Part shown: positions 35,185 to 43,794 of the stretch, piece by piece
Position numbering within the stretch: position 1 is the stretch's first letter
Layout: each line of letters starts with the position of its first letter
Source: Pseudoxanthomonas sp. J35
GTDB taxonomy: Bacteria > Pseudomonadota > Gammaproteobacteria > Xanthomonadales > Xanthomonadaceae
Direction: 5' to 3'
Length of the DNA: 64,000 nt
Assembly (NCBI RefSeq): GCF_000513995.1
Contig: NZ_AZVB01000010.1
Location: forward strand, 1-64,000
Notes under the pieces: generated by a model
The model's database searches: none
Told to the model about the DNA's origin: nothing
The model's input: only the letters and a program-made list of their open reading frames with translations
Translations under genes and position numbers: made by a program

Positions 35185-35562
35185 GCGGACGCTGAAGCAG
35201 CCACCCACCCGACGCCTGGCCTGCCAACCGGAGCGCAACAGGGATCCAGAACAGCAGAGCCGTGACCCGCTAGCCCGCGCCCCGGGGCGTACGCCGGCAC
35301 CCGGCCCTTCCAGCGCCCTCTGGCCGGCTCGCTCCGCGCCCCGGCCCACGTGCCTTGCGCCCGATCAATGCCTCCGCCCGCCGGCGAGGCGAACATGGAT
35401 ACATGGGATGATGCACTCCCGCCCTGCTCCGCAAGGGGTCGGACACTTTGACCCACCCGTTCCCTTGGCCCGGGGGTCCGAGTCTGGAAAAATGCCTCAT
35501 TCGAGCCTGTCCGGTGGTCCCAGGGCCGCCGGCGCCCAACGCGAGCTGATGCGAACTTCCCC

Positions 35563-36312
35563 ATGAACCCGGTGATCCGCTGGTTCCACCTTCTCGGCTC
35601 ACCGCCGTACTTCGACCGCTTCGCGGCGCGCTGGGCCCCGTGGTGCTGGGGCGCGGCGCTGCTGACCCTGGCCGTCGGCGCCTGGCTGGCCCTGTTCCAC
35701 GTGCCCGCCGACTACCAGCAGGGCGACAGCGCCCGCATCCTCTACATCCATGTCCCCTCGGCCTGGATGAGTCTGTTCGTGTTCGGGCTGATGGCGCTGT
35801 ACGCGGCCATCGCCCTGGTCTGGCGGATCAAGCTGTGCGAGATCCTGGCCATGGCCTGCGCGCCGATCGGCGCCGGCTTCACCGTGATCACCCTGGCCAC
35901 CGGTTCGATCTGGGGCAAGCCGATGTGGGGCACCTGGTGGGACTGGGACCCGCGCCTGACCACCGAACTGATCCTGCTGTTCCTGTACCTGGGCGTGATC
36001 GGCCTGTACCACGCCGGCGACGACCGCCGCGCCTCGGCCCGCGCCGCCGGCCTGCTGGCCATCGTCGGCGTCGCCCTGCTGCCGGTGATCCGCTACTCGG
36101 TCGAGTGGTGGGACTCGCTCCACCAGGGCCAGACCATCCGCGTGTTCGGCCAGTCCAGCCTGGACCCGAGCATGATGGCGCCGCTGTGGTGGATGGTGAT
36201 CGGCACCAAGTTCTGGTTCGCCGGGTCGCTGCTTTCGCGCGCCCGCGCCGACAACCTGCGCCGCGAGGCCGGCAAGGACTGGGTGCGCAAGCTGGCCGGG
36301 GAAGGCGCATGA
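35563..36312 (+). CDS. ccmC: Heme transporter CcmC
   Basis: 249 aa with six membrane helices. The tryptophan-rich WWD motif [11 protein letters not shown] near residue 125, flanked by heme-binding histidines (YIHVPSAW and LYHAG), identifies it. It loads heme onto CcmE in the periplasm. It overlaps ccmD by 4 bp. Because the repeat island separates it from ccmB, it may need its own promoter. Confidence 0.96.
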   Translation: MNPVIRWFHLLGSPPYFDRFAARWAPWCWGAALLTLAVGAWLALFHVPADYQQGDSARILYIHVPSAWMSLFVFGLMALYAAIALVWRIKLCEILAMACAPIGAGFTVITLATGSIWGKPMWGTWWDWDPRLTTELILLFLYLGVIGLYHAGDDRRASARAAGLLAIVGVALLPVIRYSVEWWDSLHQGQTIRVFGQSSLDPSMMAPLWWMVIGTKFWFAGSLLSRARADNLRREAGKDWVRKLAGEGA

Positions 36313-36485
36313 GCTACCTGCCCTACGTGATCGGCGCCTACGCGGTGTTCGCGCTGGTGTTCCTGTGGGATTTCCTGGCGCCGCGCCTGCAGGTGCGGCG
36401 CGAACTGCGTGCCGCGCGCCTGCGCGCGCGGCGCGAACGCAAGCCGGCCGCCACCCCCGGCCCGGCCACGGAGTTGAATCGATGA
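36309..36485 (+). CDS. ccmD: Heme exporter protein CcmD
   Basis: 58 aa, one N-terminal membrane helix ([18 protein letters not shown]) and a basic cytoplasmic tail, the usual CcmD form. It helps release holo-CcmE from CcmC. Coupled by 4-bp overlaps to both ccmC and ccmE. Confidence 0.9.
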   Translation: MSYLPYVIGAYAVFALVFLWDFLAPRLQVRRELRAARLRARRERKPAATPGPATELNR

Positions 36486-36946
36486 ATCCGGTCCGCCGCC
36501 GCCGGCTGCTGTTCGTGGCCGTGCTGGTGCTTGCCTCGGGCGTGGCCACCGCCCTGGTCGCCCTGGCCCTGCAGCGCAACGTCGCCTACCTGTACACCCC
36601 GGCCGAGGTGCTGCGCGGCGAGGCCGGCGACCACGCCCGCTTCCGCCTCGGCGGCATGGTCGAGAAGGGCTCGTTCGAGCGCGCGCCCGGCTCGATGGAC
36701 GCGCGCTTCAAGGTCACCGACGGCGATGCACAGCTGCCGGTGGTCTACACCGGCATCCTCCCCGACCTGTTCCGCGAAGGCCAGGCGGTGGTCGCCACCG
36801 GGCGTATGCAGGACGGCGTGTTCGTCGCCGAAAACGTGCTGGCCAAGCATGACGAGACCTACATGCCCAAGGAAGTGGCCGACAAGATGGGCGTCGCCCA
36901 CCAGAAGCACGATGTGCAGGTGCCGGCGGCGGAGGCCGCGCCTTGA
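36482..36946 (+). CDS. ccmE: Cytochrome c maturation heme chaperone CcmE
   Basis: 154 aa. A signal anchor ([20 protein letters not shown]) precedes an OB-fold beta-barrel. The C-terminal [12 protein letters not shown] holds the His that binds heme covalently and the Tyr that ligates it (HxxxY). A 51-bp gap follows before ccmF. Confidence 0.96.
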   Translation: MNPVRRRRLLFVAVLVLASGVATALVALALQRNVAYLYTPAEVLRGEAGDHARFRLGGMVEKGSFERAPGSMDARFKVTDGDAQLPVVYTGILPDLFREGQAVVATGRMQDGVFVAENVLAKHDETYMPKEVADKMGVAHQKHDVQVPAAEAAP

Positions 36947-36997
36947 CCGCGGCGCGCGGTGGCGCGCACCGCCACGCGGGCGTGCGCGGAGGCAACC

Positions 36998-38920
36998 ATG
37001 CTTCCTGAACTTGGCCAGGTCCTGCTGGTCCTGGCGCTGCTGGTGGCCTTGCTGCAGGCGGTGCTGCCGATCGCCGGCGCCCAGCGCGGCAATGCCGCGT
37101 GGATGGCGGTCGCGCGTCCGGCCAGCTTCGCCCAGCTGGCGCTGGTCGCCGGCGCCTTCGCGCTGCTGACGTACGCCTTCGTCAGCCAGGACTTCTCGGT
37201 CCGCTACGTGGCGACCAACTCCAACTCGCTGCTGCCTCTGGTCTACCGCTACACCGCCGTGTGGGGCTCGCACGAGGGCTCGCTGCTGCTGTGGACCCTG
37301 GTGCTGGCCTGCTGGAACGGCGCGGTGGCGCTGTTCTCGTGGCGCCTGCCGGAAGCGGTGGTGGCGCGCGTGCTGGGGGTGATGGGCATCGTCGCCTTCG
37401 GCTTCCTCGCCTTCCTGATCTTCACCTCCAACCCGTTCGAGCGGCTGATCCCGGCCGCGGCCGAGGGCCGCGACCTCAATCCGCTGCTGCAGGACCCGGG
37501 CATGATCATCCACCCGCCGATGCAGTACGTCGGCTGGGCCGGGTTCTCGGTGCCATTCGCCTTCGCCATCGCCGCACTGCTGGACGGCCGCATCGATGCG
37601 CGCTGGCTGCGCTGGACCCGGCCGTGGACCAACATCGCCTGGGCGTTCCTGAGCGTGGGCATCGCCCTGGGCAGCTGGTGGGCGTACTACGAGCTGGGCT
37701 GGGGCGGCTGGTGGTTCTGGGACCCGGTGGAGAACGCGGCGTTCATGCCGTGGCTGGTCGGCGCGGCGCTGATCCACTCGCAGGCGGTGACCGAGAAGCG
37801 CGGCAGCTTCGCCGGCTGGACCCTGCTGCTGGCCATCGCCGCGTTCTCGCTGTCGCTGATGGGCACCTTCCTGGTGCGCTCGGGCGTGCTGACCAGCGTG
37901 CACGCGTTCGCCTCCGATCCGGCGCGCGGCCTGTTCATCCTGGTGTTCCTGGGCCTGGTCATCGGCGGTTCGCTGCTGCTGTACGCGCTGCGCGCCGGCC
38001 GCCTCGAAGCCGGGACCGGGTTCCAGCCGGCCTCGCGCGAAACCCTGCTGCTGCTCAACAACCTGTTGCTGGCCAGCGCCTGCGCGATGATCCTGCTGGG
38101 CACGCTGTACCCGCTGCTGGCCGATGCACTCGAGCTGGGCAAGATCTCGGTGGGCCCGCCCTACTTCGGCCTGCTGTTCTCCGTGCTGATGGCGCCGCTG
38201 GTGGCGCTGGTGCCGTTCGGCCCGCTGGCGCGCTGGCAGCGCGACCAGGCCTCGCGCGTGGTGGCGATGCTGCTGCCCTGGCTGGTGGCGGCGCTGGTGA
38301 TGGGCGTGGTCGCCTTCTTCATGGCGCCGCAGGGCGCGTGGAAGAGCGCGTTCGGCGTCGCCGGCGCGGCCTGGGTCATCCTCGGCACGGCGCGCTTCGT
38401 GTGGAGCCGCCTGGCCAATGGCGGGCGCATGACCCCGGAGATGTGGGGCATGGTCCTGGCCCACGTCGGCATCGGCGTGTTCCTCGCCGGCGCGCTGCTG
38501 GTGGAAGCGCAGAACGTGCAGCGCGAGGTGGCGCTGCGGCCGGGCGAGTCGCTGCAGGTCGGTGGCCATGAGTTCGTCTTCCAGGGCGTGGACCAGCTGC
38601 GCGGCCCGAACTACCTGGCCGACCGCGGCCACGTGCTGGTCAAGCGCGGCGGCCGCGAGCTGACCCTGCTGCACCCGGAGAAGCGTGCCTACGCCAGCGG
38701 CGGCCAGGTGATGACCGAGGCCGGGATCCGGCCCGGCCTGTTCGGCGACGTCTACGTGGCCCTGGGCGAGTCGCTGGGCGACGGCGCCTGGGCGGTGCGC
38801 GTCCACATCAAGCCTTTCGTGCGCTGGATCTGGGCCGGCGCGTTCCTGATGGCGCTGGGCGGCCTGGTGACCGCGACCGACCGCCGTTTCCGCCGCATTC
38901 CGCAGGAGAAGTCCCCATGA
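36998..38920 (+). CDS. ccmF: Cytochrome c heme lyase subunit CcmF
   Basis: 640 aa, polytopic. The WWD motif GWGGWWFWDPVENAAFMPW is near residue 240, with conserved histidines in WGSHEGSLLLW and MIIHPPMQYVG. GGAGG lies upstream of the ATG at 36998; a longer in-frame start at 36959 is not supported. CcmF with CcmH ligates heme to apocytochrome c. It overlaps ccmG by 4 bp. Confidence 0.96.
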   Translation: MLPELGQVLLVLALLVALLQAVLPIAGAQRGNAAWMAVARPASFAQLALVAGAFALLTYAFVSQDFSVRYVATNSNSLLPLVYRYTAVWGSHEGSLLLWTLVLACWNGAVALFSWRLPEAVVARVLGVMGIVAFGFLAFLIFTSNPFERLIPAAAEGRDLNPLLQDPGMIIHPPMQYVGWAGFSVPFAFAIAALLDGRIDARWLRWTRPWTNIAWAFLSVGIALGSWWAYYELGWGGWWFWDPVENAAFMPWLVGAALIHSQAVTEKRGSFAGWTLLLAIAAFSLSLMGTFLVRSGVLTSVHAFASDPARGLFILVFLGLVIGGSLLLYALRAGRLEAGTGFQPASRETLLLLNNLLLASACAMILLGTLYPLLADALELGKISVGPPYFGLLFSVLMAPLVALVPFGPLARWQRDQASRVVAMLLPWLVAALVMGVVAFFMAPQGAWKSAFGVAGAAWVILGTARFVWSRLANGGRMTPEMWGMVLAHVGIGVFLAGALLVEAQNVQREVALRPGESLQVGGHEFVFQGVDQLRGPNYLADRGHVLVKRGGRELTLLHPEKRAYASGGQVMTEAGIRPGLFGDVYVALGESLGDGAWAVRVHIKPFVRWIWAGAFLMALGGLVTATDRRFRRIPQEKSP

Positions 38921-39504
38921 CCACCCCGAACCGCGAACCGGCCCCGCAGCAGGGCCTGCCCGTTGTCGCCGTGGTGATCGGCGCGCTGTTCTTCGTCGGC
39001 CTGGTCGGGCTGATGCTGTACGGCGTGATGCGTTCCGGCGACGCCGAGCGCGACGTGCTGCCTTCGGCGCTGATCGACCGGCCGGCGCCGGAGTTCACCC
39101 TGCCGATCCTGCACGACCCGTCGGTGCAGGTCGGTTCGGCCGAACTGCGCGGCGCGCCCTACCTGCTCAATGTCTGGGGCAGCTGGTGCGCGGCCTGCCG
39201 CGACGAGCACCCGGTGCTGACGAAGTTCGCCGAGACCCGTCGGGTGCGCGTGGTCGGCTACAACTGGAAGGACGAACCGGCCGATGCGCTGCGCTGGCTG
39301 GAGCAGTTCGGCAACCCGTTCTTCGTCGTCCTCGCCGACCAGGAAGGCCGCTACGCGCTGGACTGGGGCGTGGCCGGCGCGCCGGAGACCTTCCTGGTCG
39401 ACGGCAACGGCATCGTCCGCTGGAAGCACACCGGCCCCCTGACCGAGCAGGTCGTGGCCGAACGCCTGCTGCCGGCGCTGGAACAGGTGGAGCGCCAGCA
39501 ATGA
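38917..39504 (+). CDS. dsbE: Thiol:disulfide interchange protein CcmG/DsbE
   Basis: 195 aa. An N-terminal membrane anchor precedes a thioredoxin fold with WGSWCAACRDEHPVL (CxxC, here Cys-Ala-Ala-Cys) and the cis-proline region GVAGAPETFLVD. It keeps apocytochrome heme-binding cysteines reduced in the periplasm. It overlaps ccmF and ccmH by 4 bp each. Confidence 0.95.
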   Translation: MTTPNREPAPQQGLPVVAVVIGALFFVGLVGLMLYGVMRSGDAERDVLPSALIDRPAPEFTLPILHDPSVQVGSAELRGAPYLLNVWGSWCAACRDEHPVLTKFAETRRVRVVGYNWKDEPADALRWLEQFGNPFFVVLADQEGRYALDWGVAGAPETFLVDGNGIVRWKHTGPLTEQVVAERLLPALEQVERQQ

Positions 39505-39956
39505 TCCACCTCGCGCGCGCGTTGCTGCTCGGGCTGGCGCTGGCCCTGCCGGCGGCGGGCGGGCGTGCGCAGCCGGCCGGCAACCCGGCGCCGCTGCAGT
39601 TCGCCGACGCCGCCGAGGAGGCGCGCTTCCACGCGCTGACCGCCGAGCTGCGCTGCGTGATGTGCCAGAACCAGTCGCTGGCCGATTCCAACGCGCAGAT
39701 CGCCCAGGACATGCGTCGCGAAGTGCTGGCGCTGATGCGCCAGGGCCGCAGCGACGCGGAGATCAGGCAGTTCCTCGTCGACCGCTACGGCGAGTTCGTG
39801 CTGTACCGCCCCGAAGTGGGCGCGCACACCTGGCTGCTGTGGTTCGGCCCGGGCCTGGTGCTGCTGGCCGGCGCCGGCGTGCTCTGGCACGTGGTCCGCC
39901 GCCGCGCGCGGCAGGCGCCAGCGGCGAGTGGCGACGATGGAGAACAGGAATGGTGA
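39501..39956 (+). CDS. ccmH: Cytochrome c-type biogenesis protein CcmH (CcmH/CycL)
   Basis: 151 aa. A signal peptide is followed by the LRCVMCQNQSLADSNA motif (LRCxxCQ), the thiol site that accepts electrons from CcmG, and a C-terminal membrane helix (WLLWFGPGLVLLAGAGVLW). This is the short CcmH; the TPR part is the separate next gene. They overlap by 7 bp. Confidence 0.95.
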   Translation: MIHLARALLLGLALALPAAGGRAQPAGNPAPLQFADAAEEARFHALTAELRCVMCQNQSLADSNAQIAQDMRREVLALMRQGRSDAEIRQFLVDRYGEFVLYRPEVGAHTWLLWFGPGLVLLAGAGVLWHVVRRRARQAPAASGDDGEQEW

Positions 39957-40981
39957 TCCCGCCGACCGCGCTGTTCGCGGCCGTGGCCACGCTGCTGACC
40001 TTCGGCGTGCTGGCCTGGGTGCTGCGCCCGCTGTGGCGGACCCGTCGCACCTGGATCGCCGGCGTGCTGGCGCTGGGCCTGGCGACGCTGGCACTGTACC
40101 GCGTGGTCGGCACGCCAGCGGCGCTGGACGCGCCGGCCTTCGAGGCGCCGGAGAGCCTCGAAGAAGCGGTCAGGCAGCTGGAGGCCGAACTGCAGCGCAA
40201 CCCCGCGCAGCCGGACGGCTGGGCCCTGCTGGCCCGTTCGCAGGCGGCGATGGGCAACCCGGTCGCGGCACGCAACGCCTACGCGCGCGCGGTGGAGCTG
40301 GCGCCGGACGAGCCCGCCCTGCTGGTCGACGCCGCCGAGTCGCGCGCCCTGGCCGATCCGCAGCGCCACTTCGACGACCAGGCCGTGGCCTGGCTGCAGC
40401 GGGCGCTGGAGCTCGAACCGGCGCACCAGCGCGCGACCTGGTTCCTGGGCGTGGCCCAGCGCCAGGCGCGGCAGCCGGCCGAAGCGGCGAAGACCTGGGA
40501 ATCGCTGCTGCCGGTGGTCGACGCGGCCACCGCGCGCAGCCTGCGCGTGCAGATCGACGAGGCCCGCGCCGAAGCCGGCCTGCCGCCGCTGCCGGCCGGT
40601 GCCGAAGGCGCTGCCGCGCCCGCCGGCACGCATGCGCTGACGGTGAAGGTCGCGCTGGATCCGTCCTTCGCCGAACGCGTGCGCCTGCGTGGCGATGCCA
40701 CCGTGTTCGTGATCGCACGCCTGCCCGACGGCCCGCCGATGCCGGTGGCGGTCGAACGCCATGCACTGGCCGACCTGCCGCTGGAAGTGGTGCTGGACGA
40801 CGGCGACAGCCCGATGCCGACGCAGAAGCTGTCGGCGCTGCAGGAAGTGGAAGTGCTGACGCGGATCTCGGCCAGCGGCAGCGCCGCCCGCGGCGAAGGC
40901 GACCTGGAATCGGCGCCGGTGCGCGTGGCCCTGCCGGCCAGCGGACCGGTCGAACTGGTGCTGGGCGCCCCCGCCCCGTAA
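39950..40981 (+). CDS. ccmI: Cytochrome c maturation TPR protein CcmI
   Basis: 343 aa. Two N-terminal membrane helices precede TPR repeats (residues about 70-190, NPAQPDGWALLARSQAAMGN and LELEPAHQRATWFLG) and a C-terminal periplasmic domain. CcmI presents apocytochrome c to the CcmFH lyase. Last gene of the ccm set. Confidence 0.92.
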   Translation: MVIPPTALFAAVATLLTFGVLAWVLRPLWRTRRTWIAGVLALGLATLALYRVVGTPAALDAPAFEAPESLEEAVRQLEAELQRNPAQPDGWALLARSQAAMGNPVAARNAYARAVELAPDEPALLVDAAESRALADPQRHFDDQAVAWLQRALELEPAHQRATWFLGVAQRQARQPAEAAKTWESLLPVVDAATARSLRVQIDEARAEAGLPPLPAGAEGAAAPAGTHALTVKVALDPSFAERVRLRGDATVFVIARLPDGPPMPVAVERHALADLPLEVVLDDGDSPMPTQKLSALQEVEVLTRISASGSAARGEGDLESAPVRVALPASGPVELVLGAPAP

Positions 40982-41025
40982 CGCTGCGTCGCGCCCCGAC
41001 CGTGGGGCGTGGCGGCCGATGCCGG

Positions 41026-41031
41026 TAAACT
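41026..41031 (+). promoter_or_regulatory. -10 box of metX, possible leaderless transcript
   Basis: TAAACT ends 8 bp before the metX ATG at 41040, the same spacing as TACAAT before ccmA. No Shine-Dalgarno precedes the ATG. The -35 is not clear. Confidence 0.45.
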
Positions 41032-41039
41032 CCGGCCCT

Positions 41040-42182
41040 ATGGTCGCCCCCCCCCACGAATTCATCCCGCCGGGCACGCAGTTCCACGCCCTGCCTTCGC
41101 CCTTCCCGATGAAGCGCGGCGGCGTCCTCCACGGCGCCCGCGTGGCCTACGAGACCTGGGGCACGCTCGCCCCCGGCAAGGACAACGCGCTGCTGATCCT
41201 CACCGGCCTGTCGCCGGACGCCCACGCCGCCTCCAGCGCCGCCGACCCGACCCCGGGCTGGTGGGAGAACATGGTCGGCCCGGGCAAGCCGATCGACACC
41301 GATCGCTGGTTCGTGGTCTGCGTGAACTCGCTGGGCAGCTGCAAGGGCTCCACCGGCCCGGCTTCGGTCGATCCGGCCACCGGCCAGGCCTACCGCCTGT
41401 CCTTCCCCGAACTGTCGGTGGAGGACATCGGCGACGCCGCGGCCGAGGTCGTGCGCGGCCTGGGCATCGGGCAGCTGGCCTGCGTGGTCGGCAACTCGAT
41501 GGGCGGCATGGTCGCCCTGGCCCTGCTGCTGCGCCATCCGGGCATCGCCCGCGCCCACATCAACATCTCCGGCAGCGCCCGCGCCCTGCCGTTCTCGATC
41601 GCGGTGCGTTCGCTGCAGCGCGAGGCGATCCGCCTGGACCCGAACTGGAACAACGGCGAGTACGACGACGCCACGTACCCGGAATCGGGCATGCGCATCG
41701 CCCGCAAGCTGGGCGTGATCACCTACCGCTCGGCGCTGGAGTGGGACGGCCGCTTCGGCCGCGTGCGCCTGGACGAGGCCATCCCGGTGGCCGGCGCCGG
41801 CGAGGAGGATCCGTTCGGGCTGGAATTCCAGGTCGAGAGCTACCTGGAAGGCCACGCACGCCGCTTCGTGCGCCGCTACGACCCCAACTGCTACCTCTAC
41901 CTCAGCCGCTCGATGGACTGGTTCGACCTGGCCGAATACGCCGGTGGCGACGTGCTGGCCGGCCTGGCGAAGATCAAGGTCGAGCGCGCCCTCGCGATCG
42001 GCGCCAGCACCGACATCCTGTTCCCCGTGCAGCAGCAGCAGGAGATCGCCGAAGGACTGGGCCGGGGCGGCGCGCAGGCGCAGTTCCTCGGCATGGACTC
42101 GCCGCAGGGCCATGACGCCTTCCTCGTCGACTTCGACCGCTTTGGCCCCGCCGTCCGCGGCTTCCTCGACCGCCTGGCGTGA
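41040..42182 (+). CDS. metX: MetX-type serine/homoserine O-succinyltransferase
   Basis: 380 aa, alpha/beta-hydrolase fold. The nucleophile elbow is VVGNSMGGMVAL, and the C-terminal DSPQGHDAFLVD carries the catalytic His. The segment LTGLSPDAHAAS resembles that of Xanthomonadaceae enzymes shown to succinylate L-serine for cysteine synthesis rather than homoserine. I cannot settle substrate from sequence alone, so both are given. The neighbouring cysteine-dioxygenase-like gene favours a cysteine role. Confidence 0.88.
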   Translation: MVAPPHEFIPPGTQFHALPSPFPMKRGGVLHGARVAYETWGTLAPGKDNALLILTGLSPDAHAASSAADPTPGWWENMVGPGKPIDTDRWFVVCVNSLGSCKGSTGPASVDPATGQAYRLSFPELSVEDIGDAAAEVVRGLGIGQLACVVGNSMGGMVALALLLRHPGIARAHINISGSARALPFSIAVRSLQREAIRLDPNWNNGEYDDATYPESGMRIARKLGVITYRSALEWDGRFGRVRLDEAIPVAGAGEEDPFGLEFQVESYLEGHARRFVRRYDPNCYLYLSRSMDWFDLAEYAGGDVLAGLAKIKVERALAIGASTDILFPVQQQQEIAEGLGRGGAQAQFLGMDSPQGHDAFLVDFDRFGPAVRGFLDRLA

Positions 42183-42256
42183 CCGGTTTCACAGGAAACA
42201 CTTTTCTAACGGCCGCGGGACTACCCTTGACGCCTATTCAGGAAGAGGCCGCCCGC

Positions 42257-42835
42257 GTGGATTTCCCCGGCAAGCCGAAGCTCGTCAGCACCCTGGACGC
42301 CGCCGTCCGGCTGCAGGACGAAGCCGCCATCACCGCCGCGCTGCGCGAAGCGCTGGTCGCGTTCTTCCACGATCCGGAAGTGCAGCTGCCGGCCGGCGTG
42401 CTGCGCCCGATCCCCGACCACTACGCCCGCCGCGATCTGCACGTCAGCCCGGAGCTGGGCTACAGCGTGGTCGCCATGGCCTGGGGCCCCGGCCAGGGCA
42501 CCCAGGTGCACGACCACGGCCATTCCTGGTGCGTGGAAAGCGTGTGGCAGGGTCGGCTGGCGATCACCCAGTACGAACCGGCCGAGCACGACGGCGACCG
42601 CTGGCGCTTCGACGCCATGGGCACCATCGAGGCCGGCCCTGGCACCGCCGGCAGCCTGATCCCGCCGCACGAGTACCACGCCATCCGCAACGCCTGCGAC
42701 GCGACCGTCGCCGTGTCGGTGCACGTCTACCAGCGCCCGCTGGTGCGCTGCCGGGTCTTCGTTCCCGAGGAGCCGGGCGCCGCGGAAGGCTGGATGCGCC
42801 GCGAGGAACGCGTGCTGGCCACCGACGCGGCCTGA
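42257..42835 (+). CDS. Cysteine dioxygenase-like cupin protein
   Basis: 192 aa, cupin fold. VHDHGHSWCVESVWQGRLAITQYE carries the two His of motif 1, and PPHEYHAIRNACD the third His, as in cysteine dioxygenases that oxidise cysteine to its sulfinate. GTG at 42257 with AGGAAGAGG upstream is preferred; a GTG at 42179 overlapping the metX stop is possible, but the DNA between has low GC and looks untranslated. It lies just after the metX-type gene. Confidence 0.82.
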   Translation: MDFPGKPKLVSTLDAAVRLQDEAAITAALREALVAFFHDPEVQLPAGVLRPIPDHYARRDLHVSPELGYSVVAMAWGPGQGTQVHDHGHSWCVESVWQGRLAITQYEPAEHDGDRWRFDAMGTIEAGPGTAGSLIPPHEYHAIRNACDATVAVSVHVYQRPLVRCRVFVPEEPGAAEGWMRREERVLATDAA

Positions 42836-42858
42836 TAGCCGCCCCCTGCCCCGCCGGC

Positions 42859-42864
42859 TATACT
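42859..42864 (+). promoter_or_regulatory. -10 box of the tRNA-Leu gene
   Basis: TATACT lies 10 bp before the tRNA 5' end, a strong -10 at the distance expected for a tRNA promoter. Confidence 0.6.
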
Positions 42865-42874
42865 CCACGCCCTT

Positions 42875-42960
42875 GCCGAAGTGGCGGAATGGTAGACGCA
42901 GCGGACTCAAAATCCGCCGGTAGCGATATCGTGTGGGTTCGAGTCCCACCTTCGGCACCA
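42875..42960 (+). tRNA. tRNA-Leu (anticodon CAA)
   Basis: 86 nt including an encoded CCA. Acceptor GCCGAAG pairs with CTTCGGC, followed by discriminator A. The anticodon arm is GCGGA-CTCAAAA-TCCGC with CAA at the anticodon position, which reads UUG. A long variable arm (CGGTAGCGATATCG region) marks a class II tRNA, and GGTTCGAGTCC is the T arm. Confidence 0.97.
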
Positions 42961-42966
42961 GCACAC

Positions 42967-42994
42967 AGGCCCGCGCAAGCGGGCCTTCGTGTTT
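42967..42994 (+). terminator. Terminator after tRNA-Leu
   Basis: AGGCCCGC and GCGGGCCT form an 8-bp stem with a GCAA tetraloop, followed by TCGTGTTT, 7 bp after the CCA end. Confidence 0.85.
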
Positions 42995-43056
42995 CACACG
43001 GCAACTTCCGCCGATGTTCCATCCTGCACGCCTCGCCCGATTCGCGGAGCACAGGC

Positions 43057-43341
43057 ATGAACGAGCAACCCGAGCGCCTGCTGGTCGACGACACCGAGAT
43101 CGCGCGGCTCACGCAGCTGGTCAAGGAACTGGACGACGAGGAACAGGTGCGGCTGACGCTGGACGACGGCACGGTCGTCGAGGGCGTGGTGGCGGTGCGG
43201 CCTGCGGTGCAGCTGTTCCGCGATGACGCGGGATCGGGCATGAACGCACTGCTGCGGCTCGACCCGCTGGAGGGCGATATGCCGCCGCGTTATCTGTGGC
43301 TGGACCGCGTGGTGGAAGTGTTCCGCCTGGGTAGCGATTGA
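43057..43341 (+). CDS. DUF3247 small protein (Sm-like fold family)
   Basis: 94 aa, acidic, no signal or membrane segment. ELDDEEQVRLTLDDGTVVEGVVAVRPAVQLF and YLWLDRVVEVFRL match the DUF3247 family of Xanthomonadaceae, for which an Sm-like beta-barrel is known. RNA binding is possible but not shown. It lies downstream of the tRNA and ends at a terminator. Confidence 0.78.
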   Translation: MNEQPERLLVDDTEIARLTQLVKELDDEEQVRLTLDDGTVVEGVVAVRPAVQLFRDDAGSGMNALLRLDPLEGDMPPRYLWLDRVVEVFRLGSD

Positions 43342-43353
43342 GGCACAACTGAC

Positions 43354-43377
43354 GACGCGCGGGATTTCCCGCGCGTC
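43354..43377 (+). terminator. Terminator after the DUF3247 gene
   Basis: GACGCGCGGGA and TCCCGCGCGTC form a perfect 11-bp stem with a TT loop, followed by TGTT, 12 bp after the stop. Confidence 0.8.
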
Positions 43378-43404
43378 TGTTGGCGAACGCAAGATGCCGC
43401 CGCA

Positions 43405-43644
43405 TTACGCGGCGGCGGGTTCGGCACCGCCAAAGTGGCGGGTCACCAGACTGTCGAGGATTTCCTCGCACAGCGTTTCCAGCGCCATGATCCGCACCGT
43501 GCCGTAACGGGCCAGGCGGACGAAGCGCTCGACGTAGATCTCGCAGCCATGCTCGACGGTTTCCAGCATGGTCTTGGTGAATCCGTTGGGGACATGACCG
43601 TGGGTGCCATCCTTGCTGCCACCCACGTAAAGAACGATGCTCAT
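43405..43644 (-). CDS. Small conserved protein, function unknown
   Basis: 79 aa. MSIVLYVGGSKDGTHGHVPNGF leads into ETVEHGCEIYVERFVRLARYGTVRIMALETLCEEI. The N-terminal GGSKDGxxG resembles the start of small hypothetical proteins sometimes found near mobile DNA; no domain is recognised. GAGGAA upstream of the ATG supports translation. The gene is somewhat lower in GC than its neighbours. It faces the DUF3247 gene tail to tail. Confidence 0.7.
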   Translation of the reverse strand: MSIVLYVGGSKDGTHGHVPNGFTKTMLETVEHGCEIYVERFVRLARYGTVRIMALETLCEEILDSLVTRHFGGAEPAAA

Positions 43645-43794
43645 TCGGCCGTTTCCTCTTGTTCTGTACTGCCCTTCGGTCGATGCCGCGCAGTGTGCGC
43701 GGCGAGCCGTTAGAAGGTCGTATAGAACGTGGCAACCAGGCGTTGCCGAGGTGCGTCGCGCAGGTTGCGATTGGCTGACCGGTGCAGCTTGGGT
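43645..43794. other. Short intergenic gap
   Basis: 150 bp that should hold the promoter of the 79-aa gene. A minus-strand TTGCCA near 43730 followed by AT-rich DNA is a possible -35/-10 region but is weak. No gene is seen. Confidence 0.4.

Larger units (their letters stand above)
34393..35562. other. 1.17-kb repeat island splitting the ccm operon
   Basis: No supportable gene. In order it holds structured repeat copy B (minus, 34399-34584), an inverted GTAG pair (34644-34720), a CCCGTCTCCC palindrome (34847-34880) and structured repeat copy C with hexamer array (34959-35184). From 35185 to 35562 I see only unique sequence and no clear promoter for ccmC. Confidence 0.8.

Noticed and set aside
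34393-35562. Retron or other reverse-transcriptase system based on the structured repeats
   Set aside because: No reverse transcriptase, transposase or associated effector gene is in the window, and three dispersed copies in 64 kb suggest a high-copy repeat.
42179-42256. N-terminal extension of the cysteine dioxygenase-like protein from the GTG overlapping metX
   Set aside because: The stretch has low GC unlike coding DNA here, and a good ribosome-binding site precedes the GTG at 42257.
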